Source of the DNA: Planctomycetota bacterium
Lineage (GTDB): Bacteria; Planctomycetota; J058; J103
DNA: 64,000 nucleotides
Assembly: GCA_026004615.1 (NCBI GenBank)
Contig: BPJM01000006.1
Location: 124,001-188,000 of the forward strand
Reading direction: 5' to 3'
Part shown: positions 18,387 to 30,792 of the stretch, piece by piece
How the letters are laid out: each line of letters begins with the position of its first letter
How positions within the stretch are numbered: the stretch's first letter is position 1
Program-made: the position numbers and the translations under genes
Notes under the pieces: model-generated
The model's database searches: none
What the model saw: only the letters and a program-made list of their open reading frames with translations
Told to the model about the DNA's origin: nothing

Positions 18387-19571
18387 TCAGCCTACCTCCG
18401 CCATCGTCTCCAGCCCCGCCGCCGCGCGCAGCTCCAGGGCCTTGTTCGTCCTCTCCCAGGTGAAGCCGGGCAGCGAGCGCCCGAAGTGGCCGTGGCGCGC
18501 CGTCTCCTTGTAGATCGGGCGCCTGAGGTCCAGATAATCGATGATCTGGCGCGGCTTGAGGGGGAAGACCTCGCGCACCAGCTCCTCCAGCCGCCTGTCA
18601 TCGATCCTGCCTGTACCCGCGGTGTCCACGTAGACCGAGACCGGCTCCGCCACCCCGATCGCGTAGGCGAGCTGGACCTCGCACTCCTCGGCCAGCCCGG
18701 CCGCCACCAGGTTCTTCGCGATGTGGCGCGCCATGTAGCTGGCCGAACGGTCGACCTTGGTCGGATCCTTGCCGCTGAAGGCGCCGCCGCCGTGCGGGGC
18801 CCTGCCGCCGTAGGTATCGACGATGACCTTGCGCCCGGTCAGCCCGGTGTCCCCCATCGGGCCGCCGGTCACGAAGCGGCCTGTGGGATTGACGTGCACG
18901 ATCGTCCGCTCGTCCCACAGCTCCGCCGGGATGACATGCCGGATGACCCGTTCGAGGATCACCTGGCGGATCTCCGCCTGGCTCACCTCGGGGGCGTGCT
19001 GCTGCGAGATCACGACCGTGTGCACGCGCCGCGGCCGCGAGCCCTCGTACTCCACCGTCACCTGGCTCTTGCCGTCGGGGCGCAGCCAGCCGATCTCGCC
19101 CTTGCGGCGCAGCTCCGCCAGCCGCTCGACCAGCCGGTGCGACAGCGTGATCGGCAGCGGCATCAGCTCCTCGGTCTCGCTGCAGGCATAGCCGAACATG
19201 AGCCCCTGGTCGCCCGCTCCCATCTCGCGCTCGGGGGTCTCGTCCACCCCCAGCGCGATGTCGGGCGACTGCTGGTGCAGCGAGACCAGCACCGCGCAGG
19301 TCTGGTAGTCGTAGCCGAATGCGGCATCGGTGTAGCCGATCTCCCGGATCGTCTCCCGCGCCACCCGGTCCACGTCCACCACCGCCGAACTGGTGACCTC
19401 GCCCGCAATCACGCACAACCCCGTCGTCAACAGGGTCTCGCAGGCGACGCGCGCGGCCGGGTCCTGCGCCAGGATGGCGTCGAGGACGGCATCGGAGATC
19501 TGATCCGCCATCTTGTCCGGGTGACCCATCGCCACCGACTCGGAAGTGAACAGGTAACGCCCTCGCGCCAT
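18387..19571 (-). CDS. metK: S-adenosylmethionine synthetase
   Basis: 394 residues, normal family length. It makes SAM from methionine and ATP. Signatures are [21 protein letters not shown] at the N-terminus, [12 protein letters not shown], and the glycine-rich [21 protein letters not shown]. The ATG at 19571 opens [13 protein letters not shown]. ahcY begins 2 nt after the stop, so the two are co-transcribed and probably translationally coupled. Confidence 0.97.
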   Translation of the reverse strand: MARGRYLFTSESVAMGHPDKMADQISDAVLDAILAQDPAARVACETLLTTGLCVIAGEVTSSAVVDVDRVARETIREIGYTDAAFGYDYQTCAVLVSLHQQSPDIALGVDETPEREMGAGDQGLMFGYACSETEELMPLPITLSHRLVERLAELRRKGEIGWLRPDGKSQVTVEYEGSRPRRVHTVVISQQHAPEVSQAEIRQVILERVIRHVIPAELWDERTIVHVNPTGRFVTGGPMGDTGLTGRKVIVDTYGGRAPHGGGAFSGKDPTKVDRSASYMARHIAKNLVAAGLAEECEVQLAYAIGVAEPVSVYVDTAGTGRIDDRRLEELVREVFPLKPRQIIDYLDLRRPIYKETARHGHFGRSLPGFTWERTNKALELRAAAGLETMAEVG

Positions 19572-19627
19572 GCTCCGCTCCCCTCACTCTGCTGCGCCTG
19601 GTGGAACGGCTCCCCGGGCCACAAGGC

Positions 19628-19661
19628 GGCATAGTATGCCCTCAGGCCTGCTCCGGAGCAA
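19628..19661 (-). promoter_or_regulatory. Possible metK promoter with two palindromes
   Basis: On the minus strand, TTGCTC (19661-19656) and TACTAT (19636-19631) are 19 nt apart, wider than ideal. The -10 lies inside the palindrome GGCATAGTATGCC (19628-19640) and the -35 inside TGCTCCGGAGCA (19649-19660). Paired palindromes over both hexamers suggest a repressor site. I see no match to a SAM or SAH riboswitch consensus in this leader. Confidence 0.35.
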
Positions 19662-19683
19662 GTCTGCGCCCCAGCCCCGCCCG

Positions 19684-21170
19684 TCAGCCGCGCGCACCCA
19701 CCCGCAGCAACCGCTCCACCACCTCGGCGGTCCGCCGGGCAGCGCCGCGGCAGGACTCCACCGCCGCCCGCGCGCGCTCTCCGAGCTGCCGGGCCCAGCC
19801 GGCCTCGGCGAACAGCCGCCCCAGCGCCTGCTCGAGCGCCGCCACGTCACCGACCTGGACCGCCGCCTGCCGCTCGAGCAACAACTGGGCGCTGTCCGAG
19901 AAGTTGTGCACGTGCGGCCCGAACACCACGGCCTTGCCCAGCCCGGCCGGCTCCAGCATGTTCTGCCCGCCGTGCGGCACCAGCGAGCCCCCCACGAACG
20001 CCACGGTGGCGATGGCGTACAGCCGCGCCAGCTCGCCCACCGTGTCCAGCAGCACGACCGGCTGTGCCTCGCCCCCCTCCGCCGGCCTGGCAGCGGGCAC
20101 GGCCGGCGGCCGCTCGCCGAGCTCCGTCCACCGCACGTACGGCAGGCCGGCCTGCCGGCACGCCCCCTCCACCTCCGCCAGCCGCTGCAGGTGGCGCGGC
20201 GCCAGCACCAGCCGCAGCCCCGGCACCCGCTCGCGCAGGCGCGCGTAGACCCCGAGCAGCAGCGCCTCCTCGGGACCATGGGTCGAACCGCACACCAGCA
20301 CCGGCGCCTGCTCGGCGATCCCCAGCAGCGCGCGGAACCGCGCCGCGCTCGCGGCCGCCTCTTCGGGCCGCAGCAACGCGTCGTACTTGAGGCTACCCGT
20401 CTCGACCAGCCGCTCCGCCGGCACGCCCAGGCGCCGGAACCGCTCGGCGTACTCCGCGCTCTGCACGCAGAAGAACTCGATCGCTCCCAGCGCGGACGCC
20501 ATGAGAGGACCCAGCCGCAGATAGCCCCGGACGCTGCGCTCGGTGATGCGGCCATTGACCAGCACGACCTTGAGCCCCCGCCGCGCCGCGTGCGCGAGAA
20601 AGTTGGGCCACACCTCCAGCTCGACCAGCAGCACCAGCTCCGGGCGCACCGCGTCCAGCATCCCGCGGACCGCCCAGCTGACATCGAGCGGGAACCGCAC
20701 CACCGGACGCCCGGCGAACTGCCGCCGCGCCACCTCCAGCCCGGTGCGGGTGGTGCTGGAGATCGCGATCTGGTAGCCGGGCAGCCGCCGTTCCAGCTCC
20801 GCCACCAGCGGCCGCACCGCCATCACCTCGCCCACCGAGACCCCGTGCACGAGGATGCAGGGCCGGCTCGGCGCGCGCACCACCGGCCGGCGCATCCCGA
20901 GCCGCTCCCACAACCCGTCGCGCAGGCGCGGGCGGGTGAGCAACAACCAGCCCAACAGCGGCGACAACAGCGCCGCGCCGCTCAGATAGAGCAGATCGAG
21001 CAGCAGCGCCGGGGGTGGGGGCGGCAGGCGGCGACGCGAGGGCGCCCGGCGCCCCCCGGGCCGCGGCCGCAGCTGGCCGCGCGCGCCGCCCCCGGTTGCG
21101 GCCGGCGCCCCCGGCGGCGGCACCGCCTCGGCGTCCTGGGACCGGACGACCGCCGGACAACCGCCCTCGT

Positions 21171-21174
<4 letters not shown>
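19684..21174 (-). CDS. waaA: 3-deoxy-D-manno-octulosonic acid (Kdo) transferase
   Basis: 496 residues from a GTG whose GTGA overlaps the secA stop. WaaA adds Kdo from CMP-Kdo to lipid A precursor at the inner membrane. An N-terminal anchor (LLLDLLYLSGAALLSPLLGWLLL) precedes the GT-B glycosyltransferase domain with VHGVSVGEVMAVRPLV, SSTTRTGLEVARR, FPLDVSWAVRG, ELEVWPNFL, CGSTHGPEEALLL and the sugar-nucleotide block GGSLVPHGGQNMLEPAGLG. About 40 Pro/Arg-rich residues stand before the anchor, so the true start may be a later GTG. With kdsA at 44.4 kb this implies a Kdo-containing outer membrane. Confidence 0.92.
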
Positions 21175-24416
<3,242 letters not shown>

Positions 24417-24444
24417 GCCGGATCTCCGTCTGCGTAACCCCGTC

Positions 24445-24473
24445 AATATAGGCGCGTTGGAAAGCGGAAGCAA
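24445..24473 (-). promoter_or_regulatory. Likely secA promoter
   Basis: On the minus strand, TTGCTT (24473-24468), 17 nt, TATATT (24450-24445), with a start expected near 24438, about 22 nt before the secA ATG. It is the only AT-rich patch in the 177-nt pyrD-secA gap. The -10 is good (five of six) and the -35 moderate. Confidence 0.55.
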
Positions 24474-24593
24474 CGCCGTGGCGGGCAGCTCGCCAGTCGC
24501 ACCGCCCCGCCGCGCGGCGCGCCGGCGCTCCCCGGCCGGTGCCGTGCCGGCGGCCGCCCCCCGGCGGCCCGCCGCACCGGAGGGCTGCCAGAG

Positions 24594-25514
24594 CTACCAG
24601 CGCAAGGTGCCGATCACATCCGCGACCCGCGAAATCCCCTCCTCGGCCAGCAGGCGCGGCAGCTCCGCCAGGATGCGGGGGATCGTGTGCGGGTCGAAGA
24701 AGGTGGCGGTGCCGACCTGGACCGCGCTGGCACCGGCGACCATGAACTCCAGCACGTCCTCGGCGCTGCCGATCCCACCCGCCGCGATGACCGGAATCGA
24801 GACCGCCCGCGCCACCTCGGCGACGATCCGCAGCGCCAGCGGCTTGATCGCCGGCCCGCTCAGCCCTCCCGTGTCGGTGGCGAGCACCGCTCGCCGCTCG
24901 CGCCAGCGCACCGCGAGCCCGAGGTAGGTATTGATCGCGGTGACGGCATCCGCGCCCGCTGCTTCGGCCGCACGCGCCACCGCCGGCACGTCCGCGGTGT
25001 TCGGCGTCAGCTTGGCGAACACCGGCAGCCGCGTCCGCCTGCGGACCCGGCTGCAGACCTCCTCGCAGGCGCGCGGCTCGGCGCTGAACTCCAGCCCCCC
25101 CTGCCTGACGTTGGGACAGCTCAGGTTGAGCTCCAGCGCCGCCACCCCGGGCTGCCCGTCGAACAGCTCCGCGAGCCGCTCGAACTCCGCCACCGACTTG
25201 CCCGCGATGTTCACCACCACCGGCACCCCGTAGGCGCGCAGCCGCGGCAGGTGGGTGGCGAGGAAGCGCTCGGCGCCCGGGTTCTGCAGCCCGATGGAGT
25301 TCAGCATGCCGGCCGGCGTCTCCGCCATCCGGGGCGGCGGGTTGCCCTCGCGCGGCTCGAGCGTGACGGATTTGCCCACGATCGCGCCCAGGATCGCCGG
25401 CGAGAAGAAGCGCTCCATCTCCGCGGCGTAGCCGAAGGTCCCCGAGGCGGTCATGACCGGGTTGGCGAGCGCGAGCGCCCCCAGCCTCACCCCGAGGTCG
25501 ACCTCAGCCGGCAT
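24594..25514 (-). CDS. pyrD: Dihydroorotate dehydrogenase, class 1B-type
   Basis: 306 residues. It oxidises dihydroorotate to orotate in pyrimidine synthesis, with FMN. The active-site loop is NLSCPNVRQGG, with Cys as base (class 1; class 2 has Ser). Other blocks are NPVMTASGTFGYA, GNPPPRMAETPAGMLNSIGLQNPG, KLTPNTADV and AAGGIGSAEDVLEFMVAGASAVQVGTA. Class 1B enzymes pair with the PyrK iron-sulfur/FAD subunit, which is not in the window. It overlaps the 3' end of lspA by 11 nt. Confidence 0.95.
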   Translation of the reverse strand: MPAEVDLGVRLGALALANPVMTASGTFGYAAEMERFFSPAILGAIVGKSVTLEPREGNPPPRMAETPAGMLNSIGLQNPGAERFLATHLPRLRAYGVPVVVNIAGKSVAEFERLAELFDGQPGVAALELNLSCPNVRQGGLEFSAEPRACEEVCSRVRRRTRLPVFAKLTPNTADVPAVARAAEAAGADAVTAINTYLGLAVRWRERRAVLATDTGGLSGPAIKPLALRIVAEVARAVSIPVIAAGGIGSAEDVLEFMVAGASAVQVGTATFFDPHTIPRILAELPRLLAEEGISRVADVIGTLRW

Positions 25515-26127
25515 CGCCGCCCTCTACCCCGGCGGCGGCCAGCGCCGCGGGTGCGCCCGCCGCCACTCGCAGCGCCCGCTCGTCGCGCCAGAGCTTGATG
25601 ACCAGGAGCGAGGCCCCGATCACGATGCACGCGTCCGCGACGTTGAACGTCGGCCAGTGCGCGGTCCCGAACCACTGCTCCAGGCGCCCCGCCAGCGGGC
25701 CGTAGGAGACGTAGCAGTCGATGAAGTCGCGCACCCTGCCGTAGACGATCCGGTCGTACAGGTTGCCCGCGATGCCGGTCCCGATCAGGCCCACCACCAC
25801 CCCGAAGCGCCAGGTCGTGCCCGGCGGCGCGGTCCACACGACCCAGACCAGAAACCCGACTGCCAGCGCGGCCACCACCATGAAGAAGCCCAGCCAGCCC
25901 GGCAGGATCCCGAAGGCAGCGCCGGTGTTCCAGCTCAGCACGAAGGCCAGGAAGCCCGGGATGATCTCCACCCGCTCACCGGGGGCGATCGCGCTGAACG
26001 CCCAGTGCTTGGTCCACAGATCGAAAGCGGTCCCCACCACCACGACCACCCCGGCCGCCAGCGCGATCGCACGGCGCGAGGCGGGCGTGTGGGGAGCAGC
26101 GGCGGGCGGCGACACGGGTGCGTTCAT
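25504..26127 (-). CDS. lspA: Lipoprotein signal peptidase
   Basis: 207 residues with four hydrophobic segments. LspA cleaves prolipoprotein signal peptides before the lipidated Cys, in the inner membrane. The two catalytic aspartates are in GNLYDRIVYGRVRDFID and FNVADACIVIGASLL. FDLWTKHWA and NTGAAFGILPG are the other conserved blocks. The C-terminal ~25 residues are Ala/Gly-rich and overlap the pyrD start by 11 nt. It serves the several lipoproteins encoded nearby (13.3, 14.5 and 30.8 kb). It follows VWA protein 2 by 13 nt. Confidence 0.95.
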   Translation of the reverse strand: MNAPVSPPAAAPHTPASRRAIALAAGVVVVVGTAFDLWTKHWAFSAIAPGERVEIIPGFLAFVLSWNTGAAFGILPGWLGFFMVVAALAVGFLVWVVWTAPPGTTWRFGVVVGLIGTGIAGNLYDRIVYGRVRDFIDCYVSYGPLAGRLEQWFGTAHWPTFNVADACIVIGASLLVIKLWRDERALRVAAGAPAALAAAGVEGGDAG

Positions 26128-26140
26128 GTGGCGACGGGCT

Positions 26141-27478
26141 TCACTGCACGTGTGTGTAGCGGCCGCCGTGCTCCTGCGCCAGCCGGGTCATGAAGCTCAC
26201 GTTCGCCTCGCCCAGCCCGATGGTGAAGATCTTCACCTTGCGCAGCCGGTTCCACTGCCGCACCTTTTCCAGGATCTCCTCCGGCGGGATGTGCTCGGGC
26301 TTGCCGCCGGCGCCCGCGCGCTGGGGCGCACCGTCGGAGAAGACGTAGAAGGCGGTGGCCTCCGCAAAGCCGAACGCCTTCTCAAGCCCGTCGTCGATGG
26401 CGGTGTAGCCCTCGGGGGTCATGCCCTGCACGAAGTCGATCGCATCGGCCTTGTTCGCCGCATTGGCCCGGACCAGCTTCGGCTTCCAGACCTTGGTGTC
26501 GGTGGCGAAGGTCACGATCGAGAACATGGTGTCTTCGGGCAGCTCCTTGATGACCTGCACCATCGCCTGCTTGAGCCGCGCCATCCGCATGTATTCATCG
26601 GGCACGTTGCCGTAGTTGGGGTCCTCCGGCGGCACCCACTTCTGGCGGCGGCCGCTCTCGTCGACCGGGTCCTTGAGCAGCATCGACTTCGAGGTGTCGA
26701 GCACGAAGACCGGCCGCGACGACAGGATCTCCTGGCCGAACAGCTTGGGCGCCTCGCGCACGACCGTGGTGCTGACCCCCGGCCGCGGGCTGCCCGCCGG
26801 CGGCTTGAAGGTGGCCTTGGCCCCGTCCCACCATGCCCGCCAGTCAGAGGCCTTCGCCAGGTCCTGGCCGGTGATCATGACCAGCGCCTGCAGCACATCC
26901 TCGAACGGCTCGCGCCGGTGTCGCTCGTGCCGCGCGAGCTGCTCGATCAGCGGCTCGACCGCCGCCACGCTCTTCTTGGCGCCGAGGATGCGGGCAGCCA
27001 GTCCCGCGACCGCCGCATGCTGGTCGTCCAGCGCACCGATCAGCGCCTGCTCCGCCTCGGCGTCCGCGCGCGTCCCCAGCACCTCGACCAGCACGAGCCG
27101 CACCCGCGGATCGCGGTGGCGCTCGACGTTCCTCGCCATGTACTCGCGCGCACCCGCGTCCTGCATGCCCGCCAGCGCCTCGGTGGCGGCGGCGAAGATC
27201 TCGTTGGTGTCCTTGGGAGTGAAGCCCTTGTGGAGCTGGTCGGCCGACAGCGCCACCTTGAGGATGGTCTCGGCCGCGGCGCGGTCGTCCTGCTCGCCGA
27301 GCTTGTGGATCGCAGCCACGATCGCCGCCTTGTCCCCGGCCGCGAGCGCGCGCTTGAGGTCGCGCTCCGCACTCGCGCGCGCCGCCGCTGCCGGCAACAC
27401 CAGTCCCAGGGCCACCGCGACGGCCGCGCTCGCCCTGCACCCCAAGAGCCGCCCCGCCTTGCCCGCTTCGCTCCTCAC
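26141..27478 (-). CDS. Exported HEAT-repeat / VWA-domain protein 2
   Basis: 445 residues. A signal peptide (VAVALGLVLPAAAARASA) is followed by helical HEAT-like repeats (about residues 45-190: REYMARNVERHRDPRVRLVLVEVLG, ALIGALDDQHAAVAGLAARILG) and a von Willebrand A domain with the MIDAS motif DTSKS in FVLDTSKSMLLKDP, later TAIDDGLEKAF and FSDGAPQRAG. VWA domains bind partners through a metal ion. The GTG at 27478 is chosen for GAGGAGG upstream; a GTG at 27481 is equivalent. It is a tandem paralogue of the adjacent VWA protein 1 and precedes lspA by 13 nt. Such pairs occur in planctomycetes; the function is unknown. Confidence 0.8.
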   Translation of the reverse strand: MRSEAGKAGRLLGCRASAAVAVALGLVLPAAAARASAERDLKRALAAGDKAAIVAAIHKLGEQDDRAAAETILKVALSADQLHKGFTPKDTNEIFAAATEALAGMQDAGAREYMARNVERHRDPRVRLVLVEVLGTRADAEAEQALIGALDDQHAAVAGLAARILGAKKSVAAVEPLIEQLARHERHRREPFEDVLQALVMITGQDLAKASDWRAWWDGAKATFKPPAGSPRPGVSTTVVREAPKLFGQEILSSRPVFVLDTSKSMLLKDPVDESGRRQKWVPPEDPNYGNVPDEYMRMARLKQAMVQVIKELPEDTMFSIVTFATDTKVWKPKLVRANAANKADAIDFVQGMTPEGYTAIDDGLEKAFGFAEATAFYVFSDGAPQRAGAGGKPEHIPPEEILEKVRQWNRLRKVKIFTIGLGEANVSFMTRLAQEHGGRYTHVQ

Positions 27479-27564
27479 CACCTGCCTCCTCGCCACCGCC
27501 GCCGCTCCGCTGCCCGGCGCGCCGGCCGCGCGCGTGCCGACGCTGCCCCGCAGGCTGCGCTCGC

Positions 27565-28886
27565 TCACCGGATGAGGGTCATCTTGCCGCCGTTCTGCTC
27601 GGCGAGCTTCTGCATGAAGTCGAGCAGCGGTTGCTCCGCCGGGTTGTTCTTGAAGACCTCGAAGCAGAAGGTGTAGATCTTGGCCCCGCGCAGCCGGTTC
27701 CAGCCCGCCACCTTCTGCAGGATCTCCTCCGGATCGATGGGGTCGACCCCCGTCTGCTGCTGGTTGATCCGCGCCGGCGCCCCGTCGGACAGGAGCACGA
27801 TGGTGTTGACCTCCAGCACCTCGAAGGCCTTCTCCAGCGCGTCGTCGGTGTGGGTCGCTCCGTCGGCCTTGAGCGCACTCACCCACGTGATGGCATCGGC
27901 CTTGTTGGCTGCCGTCGCGCGGTGCAGGGGCGAGCCGCGGCGGATCGAGCGCCAGGGCTTGATCACGTGCGAGTACGCGATGATGTTGAAGTAGACGTCG
28001 TCCTTGTGCCCCGCGCACCGCCTTCATGAGCTCGTCCTTGACCTTCTCGATGCGCTTGCCGCCCCCCCTCGCCGTTGATCGGCGGGTCCTCGGCCTCCAT
28101 CGAGCCGGAGACGTCGATGACGAACCATGATGCGCTTGGCGACGATCTTCTCCTGGAAGAACTGCCCCGACTCCTCTCCTGCGCGCACGACGGTGGTGGA
28201 GCGCTCCTTGTCGCCCCGATCCTTGTTCGGGTCGAAGGTGGCGCCGACCGCCTTCCAGTAGTCCGCCCAGGCGGCCGCGTCCGCGAAGTCCTGCCCCGTG
28301 ATATCGGTCAGCGCCTGCTTGACCGTCGATCCAGGTGACGTCCCTTGTTCTTCTCCAGCTCGCGCAGCTTCGCGATCAGCGGCTCCACCCCCTTCGGGTC
28401 CCGCCGCTTGCCGAGCGCCTTGGCGGCGGCGGAGATCACGTAGGGCACCTTGTCATCGAGCCGCGCCGCGATCGCGCGCGTCACCTCCTCGCCCTGGTGC
28501 GGCACCAGCGCCTCGCACAGCACGCACCGGCTCTGCCACTTGGCAGGGCTGGACTGGCGCTCGAGCTGCTTGACCATGTAGGCGACGGTCTCGGGATCCT
28601 TCATGCCCCCGAGCGCCGCCCGCACCGCCTCGTAGACCTTGATGTTGTCGAGCTGCGCGCCGACGTTGACCAGCAGATCGACCGCCCGCGGGCTGTCGTC
28701 CTGGGCGATCTTCTGCACGGCTGCCACCATGCCCTCGGCGTCGTTGCCCGCGAACGCGCGTTCGAACTCGCGCTTGGCCTGGTTCCACTCGCTGCTGGAC
28801 AGTCCCGCCCATGCGGGCCCGGCTGCGAGCGCCACCACCAGCGCCGCCGACGCCACCGCCCACCCGCAACGCCTGAGGAACGACAT
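27565..28886 (-). CDS. Exported HEAT-repeat / VWA-domain protein 1 (frame broken by several indels)
   Basis: Paralogue of the gene downstream. The ATG at 28886 follows AGAAGG and a signal peptide (SAALVVALAAGPAWA). Helical repeats follow (AYMVKQLERQSSPAKWQSR, AIAARLDDKVPYVISAAAKAL), then the VWA domain and a C-terminus ending GGKMTLIR. The sequence as given is out of frame at about five points: near 28345 and 28330 (one base missing, one extra), and one extra G each near 28127, 28068 and 28013. Correcting these restores FVIDVSGSM (MIDAS) and a continuous frame; the net +2 agrees with the length of 1322 nt. I read this as sequencing error, though decay of a duplicated gene cannot be excluded. 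Confidence 0.7.
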
Positions 28887-28970
28887 CCCTTCTTTGCCTC
28901 CGCCCGCTCCGTTCGTGTTCGACCTGCGACCGCGCATCCGCGGCCCCTCCAGCGCCTGTCGTAGCCGGGC

Positions 28971-28999
28971 ATGGTACCGGCGTGTCCGCCAGCGGGCAA
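28971..28999 (-). promoter_or_regulatory. Possible promoter of the VWA-lspA-pyrD unit
   Basis: On the minus strand, TTGCCC (28999-28994), 17 nt, TACCAT (28976-28971), with about 80 nt from the expected start to the ATG at 28886. Matches are four of six at each hexamer. A TACAAT further upstream (near 29030) is an alternative -10 without a good -35. The rest of the 451-nt divergent gap (28887-29337) shows no gene. Confidence 0.4.
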
Positions 29000-29240
29000 G
29001 CCGCGCGCTCGCCGGAGGTGTCATCGCATTGTAAAAAGCCCCCGCGCACCCATCGCCACCGCCTCGGCAACCGAGTCCCGCTCCGGAGCCCCGAATCCGG
29101 CGACATGCGAGCGGAAGCAAACCCCCTGGCCCACCGCGCCCGGGCCTCCGGCACTCCTCTACCCCCGGGTGTCGCGTGCGGTTCCGCCGCCGCCGGCCCT
29201 GCCGCGCCGGCGCTGCGCCACCCCGCGGCCACGCCCGGCG

Positions 29241-29269
29241 TTGCCGCACGCCGGCTCACGTGGTATCAT
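29241..29269 (+). promoter_or_regulatory. Extended -10 promoter for the lipid kinase gene
   Basis: TTGCCG (29241-29246), 17 nt, TATCAT (29264-29269), preceded by TGG, which supplies the TGn extension. Start expected near 29276, about 60 nt before the ATG at 29338. Confidence 0.6.
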
Positions 29270-29337
29270 GCACGCCTTGCCGGAGACAACGTCCGCTTGT
29301 GTCGTCTCGTGACCCTTGCACGACGCGAGGCCGGCCC

Positions 29338-30592
29338 ATGGTCGAGAGCAGCCATGTCCAGCAGCGGCCGCGCAGCCCCAGGCTGCGCTCGCGCTGGCAG
29401 AGCCGCCTGGTCGCGTGGCTGTTGCTCTGGCTGGAGCTGGTGCAGAGGCTGGGCCGGCTGCTGCTGAAGCTGTTCTACGACGCCGAGGCGCGCCGCGCCC
29501 GCCACGAGCGGCTGGCGCGCCAGCTCATGCTGCTCGAAGGCGGTCCGGCGGGCAAGGTCTCGACGGTGCTCTATGCGGGGCGTGCGCGCCCCAGTCGCCG
29601 CAAGGTCAAGATCATCGTCAACCCGATCAGCGGCCGCGGCGCCGGGCTGCGCTCCATCCCGGCCCTGCGCAGTGGACTGCGCGAGCTCGGCTACGACGTC
29701 GAGCTGCTGGTCACCGAGCGCGCGGGCCAGGGCGAGCAGGCCTGCTACGGGCTGGAGTCCAATGTGGCCGCGGTGGTCGCGGTGGGCGGTGATGGCACCC
29801 TCAACGAGATCATCAACGGGGGTGGGCGATCAGGGCGTGCCGATCGCGGTCTACTCGACCGGTACCGCCAACTGCATCGGCAAGGAGTTCGAGATCCCGC
29901 GCAACCCCGAGCTGTTCTGCCGCATGATCGACGACGCCCACACGATCACCCTCGATGTGGCCGAGGTCGTCGGCCGGCGCCGCTTCCACAGCTTCGTCGG
30001 GGTGGGCTTCGACGCCAAGGTGGTCGAGGAGCTGGCCAAGCACCGCACCGGTGCCATCGTCATGTCCGCGTACGCGCGGCCGATCCTGACCGCGCTGCGC
30101 AGCTACGCCTGGCCCAAGGTGGCGGTCGAGGTGGACGGCGAGGAGGTCTGCCGCGAGGCGAGCTTCGTGATCGTCTCCAACATCCGCAACTACGCGATCA
30201 TGGAGGCGGCCCCGGCAGCGCTCGCGACCGATGGCCTGCTGGACGTCTGCATCTTCCAGAAGCCGGGCTGGTTCGCACTTGCCCGCTACGCACTCGGCGC
30301 GTTCACGCGCACCCACACCAAGGACCGCGACGTGATCTACGTGCAGGGGCGGCGGGTCCGGCTGTCGACGGCGGCAGACGGCGTGCCGCTCCAGGTCGAC
30401 GGCGACCAGGGCGGCTACCTGCCGGCCGACCTGCGCGTCATCCCGGGGGCGGTTCGCTTCGTCGTCCCCGCCCACGTGGCACGGCGCCTGGGAGGCTCGC
30501 GCACCCCGCTGGAGCGGCTGCACCGCCGCGGCTCCCGCCGCGCCCCGGCTCCTGGCGGCGCCACGCCGCGCCATCACGCCGTCGTGGCCTGA
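29338..30592 (+). CDS. Diacylglycerol/sphingosine kinase-family lipid kinase (one frameshift)
   Basis: 417 residues after correction. The family phosphorylates diacylglycerol or related lipids. An N-terminal hydrophobic, basic stretch (SRLVAWLLLWLELVQRLGRLLLKLFY) is followed by KVKIIVNPISGRGAG and the nucleotide-binding VAVGGDGTLNEIING. After the frame change come PIAVYSTGTANCIGKEF, FVGVGFDAKVVEELAKH, SFVIVSNIRNYAI and LQVDGDQGG. The break is one extra G in the run at about 29818-29822 (AACGGGGGTGGG; one fewer G gives NGVGDQG). Length minus one is divisible by three. GCGAGG precedes the ATG. The N-terminal extension may anchor it to the membrane. Confidence 0.85.
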
Positions 30593-30792
30593 GACCTCCC
30601 TGCCCTCGCTCCGGCTGCGGTCGCATTTGCTTCCCGGCGCGCGACCGAAGTGAAGCCCCGCACGGCAGCCGTCGAGGACCGGCGCCGCCTCGACCACCGC
30701 CATCTCCGCCCAGAGCCTGCCTTCGAACCTCGGAGGCGCCCGGCACGACCGTTGCAAAGCCGCCTTTCCGGCCTCCTCGAAGGAGAAGCGGC

